This document shows, in pieces, positions 51,901 through 61,149 of a stretch of DNA of 64,000 nt. The notes beneath the pieces were generated by a model. That model was not told the origin of the DNA. It made no database searches and worked only from the letters and a program-made list of their open reading frames with translations. Each line of letters begins with the position of its first letter. Position 1 is the stretch's first letter. Both the position numbers and the translations under genes were made by a program. Source of the stretch: Flavobacterium sp. Sd200. GTDB taxonomy: Bacteria; Bacteroidota; Bacteroidia; Flavobacteriales; Flavobacteriaceae. Where the stretch lies: assembly GCF_009826935.1 (NCBI RefSeq), contig NZ_WUMN01000005.1, positions 282,054-346,053 of the forward strand. Reading direction: 5' to 3'.

Positions 51901-52169
51901 GTTTCGTAACCAATGAAAGAAAATACCAGTTCGCTTTTTGGGCTGGCAACTTCAATGGAAAATTTACCATCTACATCGGTCATTATGGCATTAGAAGTAC
52001 CTTTTTCGGTAACGGTAGCACCGGGTATAGTAACCCCGCTCTGATCTGAAACCGTACCGCTAACCGAAGTTTTTTGAGCCCACGCCTCGGTTCCCGTGAG
52101 CAATAAGATAAACAATGTAATGGCAAAGCAATAATTTGCCCCTTTGTTATACAAGTAGTTTACACACAT
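48960..52169 (-). CDS. SusC/RagA family TonB-linked outer-membrane transporter
   Basis: A 1069-residue outer-membrane channel importing oligosaccharides. After the signal peptide (ending AWAQ, about 32) comes a CarboxypepD_reg domain (about 35-115, SVSGTVSDQSGVTIPGATV). Then come the SusC hallmark DEVVVIGYGTARKQDLTGAV (about 117-136) and a plug with VRIRGGTSL-like DIRIKIRGGTSLSQ and TAIYGSRGANGVIIITTKSG. The 22-strand barrel fills the rest and ends SRQFTFGLNLNF. Length is typical (about 1000-1100). It lies 32 nt after GH28 and before susD, so it probably imports galacturonide oligomers. Confidence 0.96.
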   Translation of the reverse strand: MCVNYLYNKGANYCFAITLFILLLTGTEAWAQKTSVSGTVSDQSGVTIPGATVTEKGTSNAIMTDVDGKFSIEVASPKSELVFSFIGYETITQAAGSGKQLNIIMKESASQLDEVVVIGYGTARKQDLTGAVATVSGDDLKKLTMPSVAETLTGRVAGVQVSSTEGSPDADIRIKIRGGTSLSQDSSPLIIVDGFPVNAIGDISPSDIDKITILKDASSTAIYGSRGANGVIIITTKSGTKDNKISVNYNAFFGAKFLAKTIDVLSPQDYADWQYEYALLSEDQPSYDDVFGPRTSNNQFAGVKGTNWQKEIYGNMGEVQNHDLGVRGGSDKLNYSFTYTRYDEKAIMIGSNFKRNNLSFNLKNKASDKVSLSFTARYSDTEINGGGANDLREFSAADSRLRHSVGYAPIELPGLTTDNTDESVAGYLVHPFVAVNDNQRLQKRRNINLLGGITWEIVKNLQLKSDFGLDNYYYNTYRFYGRSTYYVNNMPLADYQGDPALITDTRQDRRFRNATTLNYDFKKILGDDHHLTLMAGEEIINYGTATVTNTMHGYPKLFDFTSSMNLPSRAERSYVENFVSPDDKLLSFFGRANYDFKNKYLLTATFRADGSSKYLGDNRWGYFPSAAAAWKISEDFLKNVSWVDLVKLRVSYGQAGNNNIPTGQTIQTFQAYNSTWINNVTGYLSPSTVMANPELKWETTITRNLGVDFEFLKGRLSGTLEAYQNTTKDLLLNFPISGSAYLTQYRNMGENENKGFEASLNYTAVNTKDYGLDFSFNIGFNKNTIKSLGVMDNFTFPTNWASTQIGNDYAVWRGQALGMMYGYQNAGRYEVSDFDYVNGVYTLKAGVADASPVYGTAVTPGSMKLKDTNGDGVVNTDDLSLIGNANPKHTGGFVLNANAYGFDLMAAFNWSYGNDIYNANKIEFTTSNPNNQYRNLSTEMAAGNRWTNIDASGQLVTDPTALAALNANTSMWSPYMNRYVFNDWAVEDGSFLRLNTLTLGYTLPDNFNKTVGISKLRFYATCNNVFVITNYSGLDPEVSTKRSTPYTPGVDSSAYPRSRQFTFGLNLNF

Positions 52170-52201
52170 AAAATTAGGTTTGATTAATGAAAAAGTTAGG
52201 T

Positions 52202-53632
52202 TTATTTTGCAGGAAGCTCAGCCGGGCTTCCGTTTATTTTAGTGTTTATGAGTTGAATGTTCTCTACGTTTTGAAGCAGGTATTTATTCTCTACCTTATC
52301 TATCGTTACATTCTTAAAAGTTATATTTTTAATAGGCAGCTCTTTATGGCCTTTAGCCAAAATGCCATACTTACCACCATTTTTTACCGTAACGTCTTCT
52401 AAAGATATATTGCGCACAACAGGCATATTGTTCCCGGTCTGGTTGCCATGAACATTATAAAAAAGGTCTATGCCTAAAACTGATTCTTTTACCTGGCCAA
52501 CCCTTATATTCCTAACAAATACATTTTCTATAACACCACCCCTGCGTGTATTTGATTTGATGCGGATGGCACGGTCTAACTCAGGGCTATCCATTTCACA
52601 ATTATCTACATATACATTTCTAACCCCTGCAGAAATTTCGCTGCCAATGGTTACACCACCGTGACCGTCGAACATTTTACAGTTTTGAACCACAACATTC
52701 TCAGTAGGTATAGCCACACGTCTTCCGTCACCATCCCTGCCTGATTTTATAGCTATACAGTCGTCGCCCGTATTGAAACTACAATTGCGGATAATCACGT
52801 TTTTACAGTATTCAGGATCGCAGCCATCGTTATTAGGACCATGGCTTGTAATGGTTACACCGTCTACAATAACATTTACAGATTTTATGGGGTGCAGCAC
52901 CCAAAAAGGAGCATTTACAATTTTAATGTCTTTTATAAGTGCATTTTTACATTGAAAAAATTCTACAAAATTTGGCCTTATGTAATTGCCATTACCAAAA
53001 ATGCGGTTTTCTACCGGGGTTCCGTCGTCTCCCATATTACGCAATCGATTGAGAGGCTCGGTCTGACTAACCATTCCTTTCTTCCAACCGTAAGAAGCCC
53101 CGCCGGACCACGACCACCATTTTTCGTTACTGGCCTGACCATTGATCGTTCCTTTACCACTAACCGCTACATTTGTTTTTTTGTAAGCCCTTATTAAGGG
53201 AGAATAGTTCATTAACTCCGTACCTTCAAAAGACGTATGCACTATAGGATAATCAGCAGGATCGTTACTAAACAACAGCTCTGCTCCTTCTTCAAGATAC
53301 AGGTTTACATTATTATCCAATTCAATAGGCCCAGTATAATATTTACCTGCAGCAACCACTACCCTGCCTCCTCCATTTTGAGAACAGGTTTCAATTACCT
53401 TTTTAAAAACAGCCGTATTATCAAACAAACCATTGCCTACAGCCCCATAGTCAGCTATAAAATAAGCCTTGTCTTTAAAAACAGGCTCTTTAACATTATC
53501 TATAATTTGTTGCATTTTACTCCAGTCGGTTACCTGCGCATCAGGCTTGCCAGCCTTTGATGCACACGAACCCAACAATCCTGTTACCGAGAGTATACCT
53601 GCTGCAACTTTTAGCAATCTAAATTTGGACAT
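52202..53632 (-). CDS. Polygalacturonase, glycoside hydrolase family 28
   Basis: A 476-residue parallel beta-helix enzyme that hydrolyses homogalacturonan, probably a lipoprotein (GLLGSC, Cys about 23). I start at MSKFRLLKVAAGILSV (53632) because the longer frame (to 53713) runs through the promoter and operator. Catalytic segments are the GPNNDGCDPEY Asp, the NTGDDCIAIKSGRDGDG pair of Asp residues, the HGGVTIGSE His region and RIKSN (Arg/Lys). AVGNGLFDNTAVFKKVIETC marks the start of the beta-helix. It is the first gene of the operon and carries the best operator. Confidence 0.95.
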   Translation of the reverse strand: MSKFRLLKVAAGILSVTGLLGSCASKAGKPDAQVTDWSKMQQIIDNVKEPVFKDKAYFIADYGAVGNGLFDNTAVFKKVIETCSQNGGGRVVVAAGKYYTGPIELDNNVNLYLEEGAELLFSNDPADYPIVHTSFEGTELMNYSPLIRAYKKTNVAVSGKGTINGQASNEKWWSWSGGASYGWKKGMVSQTEPLNRLRNMGDDGTPVENRIFGNGNYIRPNFVEFFQCKNALIKDIKIVNAPFWVLHPIKSVNVIVDGVTITSHGPNNDGCDPEYCKNVIIRNCSFNTGDDCIAIKSGRDGDGRRVAIPTENVVVQNCKMFDGHGGVTIGSEISAGVRNVYVDNCEMDSPELDRAIRIKSNTRRGGVIENVFVRNIRVGQVKESVLGIDLFYNVHGNQTGNNMPVVRNISLEDVTVKNGGKYGILAKGHKELPIKNITFKNVTIDKVENKYLLQNVENIQLINTKINGSPAELPAK

Positions 53633-53696
53633 TTTAATGTATTTTGAAAAATTGGCTTTAAAAAGGTCTCCAACAGCAATCAACGAAAACGATTGA

Positions 53697-53741
53697 TGTA
53701 ATCGATTACACAAACGTATATATAAATTTCCTTTTTACCAA
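53697..53741 (-). promoter_or_regulatory. Promoter and operator of the pectin operon (GH28-susCD)
   Basis: On the minus strand, TTGG (53741-53738), a 19-nt gap and TACGTTTG (53718-53711) make a full -33/-7 pair. Directly downstream, over the expected transcription start, is the perfect palindrome TGTAATCGATTACA (53697-53710). That position would let a bound repressor block transcription. Confidence 0.75.
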
Positions 53742-54320
53742 GAAAAAAAGATATAAAAAACATTTACAATAAAAATAACAAATTATTTTTACAATAATCA
53801 TAATTATATTAATAATTACACGAAAATAAACTATTAAAAAACTACAAATAATTAGAAATAGATATGATTGAGCAATAATTTTTGAAGAAAATTTAAAGAA
53901 ATAAATACACAAACATATTTAAAAGGTATCCTGCTCTATCCTGAAACATAAAATTACAAGATTTTTAAAATTAAAAACTCACTATATTATTCTTAAAACT
54001 GACTATTACTCGAGAATTTAAAAAGTGGCTATATAATGTTTATTAGGTATGCATAGCACTTACTGCAATCGATAACAAATAGATTGAACTATGCTATTAA
54101 ACCCATCTAATTTATAAGTAATACCCTTTAAATAATAGATATTTATTTAAAATAAGTTTGGTAAAAGATATTAAAACTGAGATCACAAATTTTACCACTA
54201 AAAACATTTTACAACTGTATTTCCTACAAAATTTAATAAAAATTATTTTTAACATAAATTTAACATTATGTACTTATTATAGTATCTCTTTCAGTTGCTA
54301 TCAAAGATACAATCACATCT
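53742..54320. other. AT-rich divergent intergenic region with a third operator-like site
   Basis: No believable gene is seen between the GH28 and DUF4450 promoters. TGCAATCGATAACA at 54064-54077 matches the 53697 operator at 12 of 14 positions and lies midway, so looping between sites is possible. Frames at 53706-53912 and 54158-54349 look spurious. Confidence 0.5.
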
Positions 54321-54325
54321 ACATA

Positions 54326-54367
54326 TTTCAATCGATTGAAATACTTTGAATATTACTTCTATCTTTG
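54326..54367 (+). promoter_or_regulatory. Operator and promoter of the DUF4450 gene
   Basis: TTTCAATCGATTGAAA (54326-54341) is a perfect 16-bp palindrome with the AATCGATT core. A TTG inside it (54336-54338) is 21 nt before TATCTTTG (54360-54367), an exact -7 box, so the operator covers the -33 element. The ATG follows at 54397. Confidence 0.75.
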
Positions 54368-54396
54368 AAATATCAACTAAAATAAAGCAACCCAAC

Positions 54397-57300
54397 ATGC
54401 ATTTTTTTAAACGATCATTTGTCCTTTCTGTTTTATTATTTTCATTAGTTACAACTGCACAGGAACTCTATCCTGTAAAATTAGCCGATGCCTCATGGCA
54501 TAATGAAGAACGTGAACTGCGTTATAAACCCGATGGCACCGACTTTGTTATTACTAATGGCAGCCGCTTGTTTACGCGTGCTCTTTATGGAACCAACACA
54601 GCCTTTAGGGTCGAGACCGGAGACAGGCCTGAGTTCGCCCTGTATATGCCCGGCATGGGAGGCAATTTTAAACTTGGCTTTGGAACAAATAATAAAACAA
54701 TATGGGCTACGGAGGCACAAACCATAACAGCAAGATACAGGCCGGGAGCCATGCTTTATACTATACAGGACCCTTTGCTGGGAAATGGCAAACTGCTTAT
54801 AGAAGTTTTAGCCATGGCCGATGCCGACGGGTTTCTTATTAAAACAGAATTACAAAATGTAAAAGATCCTATTAACCTGTTTTGGGCTTTTGGAGGTGCA
54901 TCGGGTAAAAACTTTAGTCGTAATGGCGATATGGGTCCCGATCCTGAATCTAACTTCTACTTAAAACCGGAAAACTCTAAAGACAATATATTTAACATAA
55001 CCAAAAATAGTTTTACCTTACAATATGGTACAGGTTTAGAGGTAAACAATGGCGGCTATGTTATAAAAGATTCTGTACAGCAATCCAAAACCTCTAAAGA
55101 AAAATTACTTACAGGCACATATCCAACACAGACACAAGTAAAAACTGTCAACTCAGGAATCGTATCAAGTCCGTTAGAATTCTACACTTCACTGGCTGGC
55201 AATAACCCGGCACTGGCTGGCAGGTTAAATGCAAAAAACAATACACCTTATTATTTTAGTGTACACAATCCGGCTACTAAATCTGCACTTAGTTATAAAG
55301 AACTGTCTAAGCAATTTGCGTTGGCAGAAACTGCAAGAAAAGAAATTGCCGGACGAATTGCCATCAACACACCCGATTCATATATAAATACAGTTGGCAA
55401 CGCCATTGCCATAGCATCAGATGCTACTTGGGAAGATCCGTCTTACCTGCATGGTTCTATTGGGTGGCGCATGCGCCTAAACGGCTGGCGCGGTGCCTAT
55501 ACTGCAGATGTGCTTGGTTGGCACGACAGGGCTAAAACTCATTTGCAGAGTTATGCAAGGTCGCAGGTAATTGCTCCGGAAAGCGGTTCGGTCATAGCAG
55601 ATACTACAACCCATTTGGCCCGAAGCCTGGAAAAATTGGGAGTGGGTATGTTTACCAGTGGCTATATTAGCAGGAACCCTGACGGACAAAAAATGACGGC
55701 ACACCACTATGACATGAATCTTGTGTTTATAGACATCATGCTGCGCCATTATGATTGGACGGGTGACATAACTTTTTTAAAAGAAACCTGGCCATTGCTA
55801 AAGCGCCATTTAGATTGGGAAACCCGTAATTTTGACTCTGACGGTAACGGGCTTTATGATGCCTATGCTGCCATTTGGGCGAGCGATGCTTTGCAATACA
55901 GTGGCGGCAGCGTTACTCACACAACAGCTTATAATTATTTTGCTTACACAAAAGCTGCACAGATAGCTGTTATTATGAACGAAGACCCTGCCCCCTACCG
56001 CAATGAGGCTAACAAGATCTTAAAAGCTATGAACGCCCAACTGTGGTTAAAAGACAAAGGTGTGTTTGCCGAATTTAAAGATGCTTTAGGCAACCAGTTG
56101 CTGCATACGGCTCCTGCATTGTGGACGGTTTATCACAGTATGGACAGCGAAACCATGAACCCGTTTCAGTCATACCAAAGCCTGCGGTATATAGATAACG
56201 AAATTCCGCACATCCCTATTAAGGCAAAAGGACTGGATAACGGCGGATATTACACTCTCTCTACCACAAAATGGATGCCCTATGAATGGTCTTTAAACAA
56301 TGTTGCATTAGCCGAATCTATGCATACAGCTTTAGCCAACTGGCAGGGCGGCCGTACCGATGAAGCTTTTAAACTTTTTAAAAGTGAAGTGTTGGCATCG
56401 ATGTACCTTGGTGGCAGCCCGGGAAATTTTGTACAGATATCGCACTATGATGCATCCCGTAAAGAAGCCTACCGCGATTTTGGCGACCCCGTAGGGATGT
56501 TTTCCCGAGCACTGGTAGAAGGGCTTTTTGGTATTGCTCCTAATGCGCTAAGCAACTCACTTACCATTCGGCCGGGATTGCCTTCGGCATGGAATTATGC
56601 TTCATTCGCTACACCCGATATTTCGTTCGATTTTAAACGCAACGGGCAAACTGATGTTTATACCATTATTCCAAAACTGCCTCAAAGCCTTGACCTGAAA
56701 TTTCAGGCTATTGCAAAAGGTCAGGTAAAAAGCATTACCATCAACGGAAAATCCACACGTTGGAAAAATATAGACTCTGCGGTAGGACTGCCCATTATTG
56801 AAATAAATGCTGATGCCGCAGATAAATATGACATAATTATTGCTTGGCAGGGCGATGCTCCTGTACTTCCTCCAGCCGAAAAAACATATACACCAGGCAG
56901 CAGTATTATCGAGCAATTTGGCAATGCTTCCGTTTTAAAAATAAACGATCCGCAAGGCGTCCTCACAAACGTTAATACCACACCATCCGGTTTCTCGGCC
57001 AAAGTAAATACAAATACTATTACAGGAAATTATACAGTATTTGTACAGCTAAAGCAGGGAGAACTTTCATGGCACATGCCGCTTTGCTTTAAAGTAGAGA
57101 AAGCCATCAGTTTAGTTAACAATAAGAACCCCGAAGCAAATAACAACAGTATCAGTCTACAAAACAACACAGCTCAGGATATAAAAGCAACAATTACAGT
57201 TAATGATTTTAGCACTACTGCAACATTTCCTGCCGGAAAGACTGGCGATGAAATAAAAGTACCTGTAAACAGTATGGTTACAGGCACTAATAGTATAATA

Positions 57301-58080
57301 ATAAAAACACAGGATGGCAGTGTCCTGACAGAAAAGCTATACAACTGGGATGCAACCACGACAGGGAAACTGGAAACCGTTAATCTTTCAAAATATTTTA
57401 ATGATAAGGTTACGCAAATATTCCGCAATAAATACCTGTCTCCAAGGCCGAAAACCACCACACTGCAACTCCCGTGGCAGGGCATTGGCGACTGGGCACA
57501 CCCTCTTAAAACATTTAATGTAGATGACAGTGGACTGCGAAAACTTGCAGGGGCAAACAATACCTTTACCCTGCCACAAGGCGTTGGTTTTTCTACTCCC
57601 GGAGCAAAGGATGCAAACAATATCCTCTTTACCTCTCAATGGGATAATTATCCTACCGAAAAAACAATACCGCTAACAGGAAAAGCATCGCATGCGTGGT
57701 TTTTAATGGCAGGCTCTACGAACCCTATGCAAAGTCAGCTTGATAACGGTGTTATAATTGTAGAATATACCGACGGCTCTAAAGAAACTTTAGCACTGCG
57801 CAACCCGGAAATATGGTGGCCTATAGATCTGGATTATTATACCGATGGGTTTGCTTTTGCGTTAAAAAGCCCCCGCCCTATCCGCATTCATTTAAAAACG
57901 GGAACCATTGTTCAGGGAGTAGACTCTAAGGTAAACCACAATGGTAAAGAAATAGAAGGCGGTGCTGCTACTGTGCTCGACCTGCCTTTAGATAAAACCA
58001 AACCCCTTAAAAGTATTATACTTAAAACCATAGCAAACGATGTGGTTATAGGGCTTATGGCAATTACATTACAAAGGTAA
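54397..58080 (+). CDS. DUF4450-family (alpha/alpha)6 glycosidase-like protein
   Basis: A 1227-residue secreted protein starting MHFFKRSFVLSVLLFSLVTT; the earlier in-frame ATG at 54346 lies upstream of the -7 box and is rejected. The signal peptide ends at TTAQ. The N-terminal part WHNEERELRYKPDGTDFVIT and TRALYGTNTAFRVETGDRPE match my recollection of the DUF4450 family. The middle (about 330-740) is an (alpha/alpha)6-like region with SIGWRMRLNGWRGAYTADVL, HYDMNLVFIDIMLRHYDW and NFDSDGNGLYDAYAAIWASD, typical of rhamnosidase-type clans. Ig-like and beta domains follow. A pectin backbone or rhamnose-containing substrate is inferred from context and from the shared operator; catalytic residues are not certain. 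Confidence 0.85.
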   Translation: MHFFKRSFVLSVLLFSLVTTAQELYPVKLADASWHNEERELRYKPDGTDFVITNGSRLFTRALYGTNTAFRVETGDRPEFALYMPGMGGNFKLGFGTNNKTIWATEAQTITARYRPGAMLYTIQDPLLGNGKLLIEVLAMADADGFLIKTELQNVKDPINLFWAFGGASGKNFSRNGDMGPDPESNFYLKPENSKDNIFNITKNSFTLQYGTGLEVNNGGYVIKDSVQQSKTSKEKLLTGTYPTQTQVKTVNSGIVSSPLEFYTSLAGNNPALAGRLNAKNNTPYYFSVHNPATKSALSYKELSKQFALAETARKEIAGRIAINTPDSYINTVGNAIAIASDATWEDPSYLHGSIGWRMRLNGWRGAYTADVLGWHDRAKTHLQSYARSQVIAPESGSVIADTTTHLARSLEKLGVGMFTSGYISRNPDGQKMTAHHYDMNLVFIDIMLRHYDWTGDITFLKETWPLLKRHLDWETRNFDSDGNGLYDAYAAIWASDALQYSGGSVTHTTAYNYFAYTKAAQIAVIMNEDPAPYRNEANKILKAMNAQLWLKDKGVFAEFKDALGNQLLHTAPALWTVYHSMDSETMNPFQSYQSLRYIDNEIPHIPIKAKGLDNGGYYTLSTTKWMPYEWSLNNVALAESMHTALANWQGGRTDEAFKLFKSEVLASMYLGGSPGNFVQISHYDASRKEAYRDFGDPVGMFSRALVEGLFGIAPNALSNSLTIRPGLPSAWNYASFATPDISFDFKRNGQTDVYTIIPKLPQSLDLKFQAIAKGQVKSITINGKSTRWKNIDSAVGLPIIEINADAADKYDIIIAWQGDAPVLPPAEKTYTPGSSIIEQFGNASVLKINDPQGVLTNVNTTPSGFSAKVNTNTITGNYTVFVQLKQGELSWHMPLCFKVEKAISLVNNKNPEANNNSISLQNNTAQDIKATITVNDFSTTATFPAGKTGDEIKVPVNSMVTGTNSIIIKTQDGSVLTEKLYNWDATTTGKLETVNLSKYFNDKVTQIFRNKYLSPRPKTTTLQLPWQGIGDWAHPLKTFNVDDSGLRKLAGANNTFTLPQGVGFSTPGAKDANNILFTSQWDNYPTEKTIPLTGKASHAWFLMAGSTNPMQSQLDNGVIIVEYTDGSKETLALRNPEIWWPIDLDYYTDGFAFALKSPRPIRIHLKTGTIVQGVDSKVNHNGKEIEGGAATVLDLPLDKTKPLKSIILKTIANDVVIGLMAITLQR

Positions 58081-58115
58081 AAACACAACACCATTACAAA
58101 TCATTAACCATAAAG

Positions 58116-58156
58116 AAGCGTTTTGATTACATTAAACAATCAAGATGCTTTTTTTA
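58116..58156 (+). terminator. Terminator after the DUF4450 gene
   Basis: AAGCGTTTTGATT (58116-58128) and AATCAAGATGCTT (58138-58150) pair with two G-U pairs, followed by TTTTTTT. Confidence 0.75.
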
Positions 58157-58224
58157 ATAACCTAATGTTTTCACACACTTTACAAGGGTAACATAAAGCT
58201 AACGTGGCTGTTAAAAAGCGACTA

Positions 58225-58232
58225 TATTTTTG
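58225..58232 (+). promoter_or_regulatory. -7 box (TATTTTTG) of the TonB receptor-phytase pair
   Basis: An exact TAnnTTTG match 28 nt before the ATG at 58260. The in-frame ATG at 58230 lies inside it and so cannot be the start. No AATCGATT operator is present here, which separates it from the pectin regulon. Confidence 0.65.
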
Positions 58233-58259
58233 CGCTCAATTAACAACAACACAAACTTT

Positions 58260-61067
58260 ATGAAAAAATTACTACTATTACTTACTGTAATGGTGTATGG
58301 CCTTTGTGGGTATGCACAACAAACAGGAGTCATTTCGGGTAAAGTTACCGATCTTGAAGGTAAATATTCCCTACCGGGAGCAACCCTTAAAATAGCAGAT
58401 GGCAACCGCTACACCATCTCTAACCAAATAGGCGACTACGAATTTTTGAACATTCCGGCGGGCAGCTACACTGTAGAGGTTATTTATTTGGGATACCAGA
58501 CCCAAACGCAGGAAGTAACGGTTGAAGAAGGTAAAAATACAACTGCAAACTTCGTTCTTACTACAGGCTCTGAAACATTGCAGGAAGTAGTGCTTGTGGG
58601 CGACAGGCTTAAAGGCCAGGCAAGGGCACTGAACCAGCAAAAAAACAACAGGAATATTACTAACGTAATATCGTCAGACCAGGTGGGGCGTTTTCCTGAT
58701 GCCAACATTGGAGATGCTTTAAAGCGTGTTCCGGGCATCACTATGCAAAACGACCAGGGTGAAGCACGTAACATTATCATTCGTGGTCTTGCGCCTTCGT
58801 TAAACTCGGTAACCATCAACGGAGACAGGATACCTTCTGCCGAAGGAGATAACCGTAATGTACAGATGGATCTTATTCCGAGCGACATGATCGCTACTAT
58901 AGAGGTAAACAAAACCCTTACGCCTGATATGGATGCAGATGCGATAGGCGGATCTGTAAACCTTATTACCCGTGCCACTCCAAACGGCGAAAGAATATCG
59001 GCTACACTTGCAGGTGGTTATGGCCCAATAAGGGAAAAAGGTATTTATACTGCCGGGCTTGTGTATGGTAACCGCTACCTTAACAACAAATTAGGCGTAG
59101 TAGTAAGTGGCTCATACAACAATAACGATTTTGGATCGGACAACGTTGAGGCCGTTTGGGTTAAAGACGATTTTAATAACGTATATGTTGAGGAGCAGGA
59201 TATAAGAAAATATGATGTACAGCGTATTCGCCGCAGTGCTGCAGTTGCGTTCGATTATAAATTTAACGACAACAACGCCATATATGCCAATGCTATTTAC
59301 AACTGGAGAGACGACCGCGAAAACCGTTTCAGGACTACTTATGATGATATAGCACCCGAATATACAGGCGAAACCATTACTGGTTTTACCGGAAGGGTAA
59401 AAAGAGAAACCAAAGGCGGTGTAGACAACAGCCGCAACAAAAGCAGAAGGCTTGAAGATCAACGTGTGCAAAACTATGCCCTGCGTGGTGAGCACCTTAT
59501 TAGCTCTAAATTAGACCTTGACTGGTCTATGAACTATGCCAAAGCACGCGAGTTCAGGCCGGGTGAGCGTTACATTGAATTTGAGCAGGAAGGTTTGCCA
59601 TTATTCCAGGATCTAAGCGATGTTAAAAAGCCACTTTTAACTACCACAGGCGAAGATGCAGCCTCTTTTGAGCAATCAGCACTTACAGAGAACAGGGATA
59701 ATACTGAAGAGACAGAATTTGGCGCAAGAGTAAACGTGCGCTTCCCCCTATCGGTTATTTCAGGACAAAAAGGCCGTTTAAAAACAGGGCTACGCCTTAG
59801 AATAAAAGACAAAAGCCGCGATAACATATTCTATTCTTACGAACCTGTAAACGGCGTTACGCTGGCAGATGTACCTACAAGCTATTTTAGTGGCAACGGT
59901 TTTAATCCGGGCAGCAAATATGTACCGGGCTTATTTGCATCGGCAAACTATTTAGGCAACCTTGATTTAAACAACCCTTCGTTGTTTACAAGCGAACTCG
60001 ATCCATCTGAATTCCTTGCGGTAAACTACAAGGCTAAAGAAAACATTTATGCAGGCTACGTGCGCTGGGATCAGGATTTTAATAACAAACTGTCTATGAT
60101 AGTGGGGGTTCGTATAGAAAACACGTATATAGATTATACAGGCAACAGGGTACTTGACGAAGAAGAGCTTGAAGGCCAGATAAACAACACCAACTCTTAT
60201 ACCAACGTATTGCCAAGTATTTCGTTTAAATATGATGTTAACCAGGATCTTATTTTAAGGGCTGCTGCCACAACAGCACTTGCACGACCGGATTATTATG
60301 CGCTTGCTCCTTATGTTAACAACATTGCAGCCGACTCAGAAATTATTGCCGGTAACCCGGAGCTCGACGCTACTTACTCATATAACTTTGACCTTATGGC
60401 AGAGTATTACTTTAAATCGGTAGGGCTTCTATCGGGTGGTGTATTCTACAAAAATCTTAAAGATTTTATTTATACGTATAGTAATAATCAGTATTCTACA
60501 GCCGATTTTACAGCTGATTTCCCCGGACAAAGCAACCCGGTTCCGGTTGGTGAAGAATGGACATTTATACAATCACGCAACGGAGATAATGTAGATGTGT
60601 ATGGCTTTGAAGTGGCTTTTCAGCGTCAGCTTGACTTCCTGCCTGGCTTCCTGAAACACTTTGGTGTATATACCAACTATACTTATACTGACAGTAAAGC
60701 TAAAGGTATTGCCGACGAAGACGGTAACGAAAGAAAGAACGTGAGCCTTCCGGGTACTGCACCGCACATGTTTAACGGGTCGCTGTTTTGGGACAACAAC
60801 AAATTCTCGGCAAGGGCATCGGTTAACTTCGCATCAGATTATCTTGATGAGTTAGGATCGGATGAGTTTAACGACAGCTATTATGACAAGCAGGTTTTCC
60901 TTGATGTGAATGCTTCATACAAGATCACTAAAAACCTTCGTATTTTTGCCGAAGCAACCAACCTGACTAACCAGCCACTGCGCTACTATCAGGGAGTATC
61001 TTCAAGAACAAAGCAAATGGAATACTACCAGTCGCGTTTTAACCTTGGTGTTAAATTCGATTTTTAA
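58260..61067 (+). CDS. TonB-dependent receptor paired with phytase
   Basis: A 935-residue outer-membrane transporter starting MKKLLLLLTVMVYGLCGYAQ. A CarboxypepD_reg domain (about 24-100, GVISGKVTDLEGKYSLPGAT) leads to a plug with QVGRFPDANIGDALKRVPGI (about 145-164), NIIIRGLAPSLNSVTINGDR and IGGSVNLIT. The 22-strand barrel follows and ends QSRFNLGVKFDF. The plug pattern resembles TonB receptors of the FecA/sucrose-type group more than SusC, and no SusD follows. The phytase gene lies 82 nt downstream without a terminator between, so the receptor probably takes up a product or substrate of phytate hydrolysis. That pairing is inference from neighbourhood. Confidence 0.92.
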   Translation: MKKLLLLLTVMVYGLCGYAQQTGVISGKVTDLEGKYSLPGATLKIADGNRYTISNQIGDYEFLNIPAGSYTVEVIYLGYQTQTQEVTVEEGKNTTANFVLTTGSETLQEVVLVGDRLKGQARALNQQKNNRNITNVISSDQVGRFPDANIGDALKRVPGITMQNDQGEARNIIIRGLAPSLNSVTINGDRIPSAEGDNRNVQMDLIPSDMIATIEVNKTLTPDMDADAIGGSVNLITRATPNGERISATLAGGYGPIREKGIYTAGLVYGNRYLNNKLGVVVSGSYNNNDFGSDNVEAVWVKDDFNNVYVEEQDIRKYDVQRIRRSAAVAFDYKFNDNNAIYANAIYNWRDDRENRFRTTYDDIAPEYTGETITGFTGRVKRETKGGVDNSRNKSRRLEDQRVQNYALRGEHLISSKLDLDWSMNYAKAREFRPGERYIEFEQEGLPLFQDLSDVKKPLLTTTGEDAASFEQSALTENRDNTEETEFGARVNVRFPLSVISGQKGRLKTGLRLRIKDKSRDNIFYSYEPVNGVTLADVPTSYFSGNGFNPGSKYVPGLFASANYLGNLDLNNPSLFTSELDPSEFLAVNYKAKENIYAGYVRWDQDFNNKLSMIVGVRIENTYIDYTGNRVLDEEELEGQINNTNSYTNVLPSISFKYDVNQDLILRAAATTALARPDYYALAPYVNNIAADSEIIAGNPELDATYSYNFDLMAEYYFKSVGLLSGGVFYKNLKDFIYTYSNNQYSTADFTADFPGQSNPVPVGEEWTFIQSRNGDNVDVYGFEVAFQRQLDFLPGFLKHFGVYTNYTYTDSKAKGIADEDGNERKNVSLPGTAPHMFNGSLFWDNNKFSARASVNFASDYLDELGSDEFNDSYYDKQVFLDVNASYKITKNLRIFAEATNLTNQPLRYYQGVSSRTKQMEYYQSRFNLGVKFDF

Positions 61068-61149
61068 TCTTACGCAAAACATATAAGTAACGGCAGGATG
61101 TACAACCATCCTGTCATTGCTTTTTTTAAAACTTTAGAAGAGTTACATT

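Noticed and set aside
53042..53054. AATCGATT copy inside the GH28 coding sequence as another operator
   Set aside because: It is fully coding (Arg-Leu-Asn-Arg context on the minus strand) and far from any promoter, so chance is the simpler view.
53706..53912. 68-codon frame upstream of GH28
   Set aside because: Overlaps the promoter/operator and is Phe/Ile/Tyr/Lys-rich as expected of random AT-rich DNA.
57174..57620. 148-codon frame antisense to the DUF4450 gene
   Set aside because: Shadow frame; hydrophobic composition comes from the codons of the sense gene.
58484..58978. 164-codon frame antisense to the TonB receptor
   Set aside because: It lies wholly inside a secure gene and encodes no recognisable domain.
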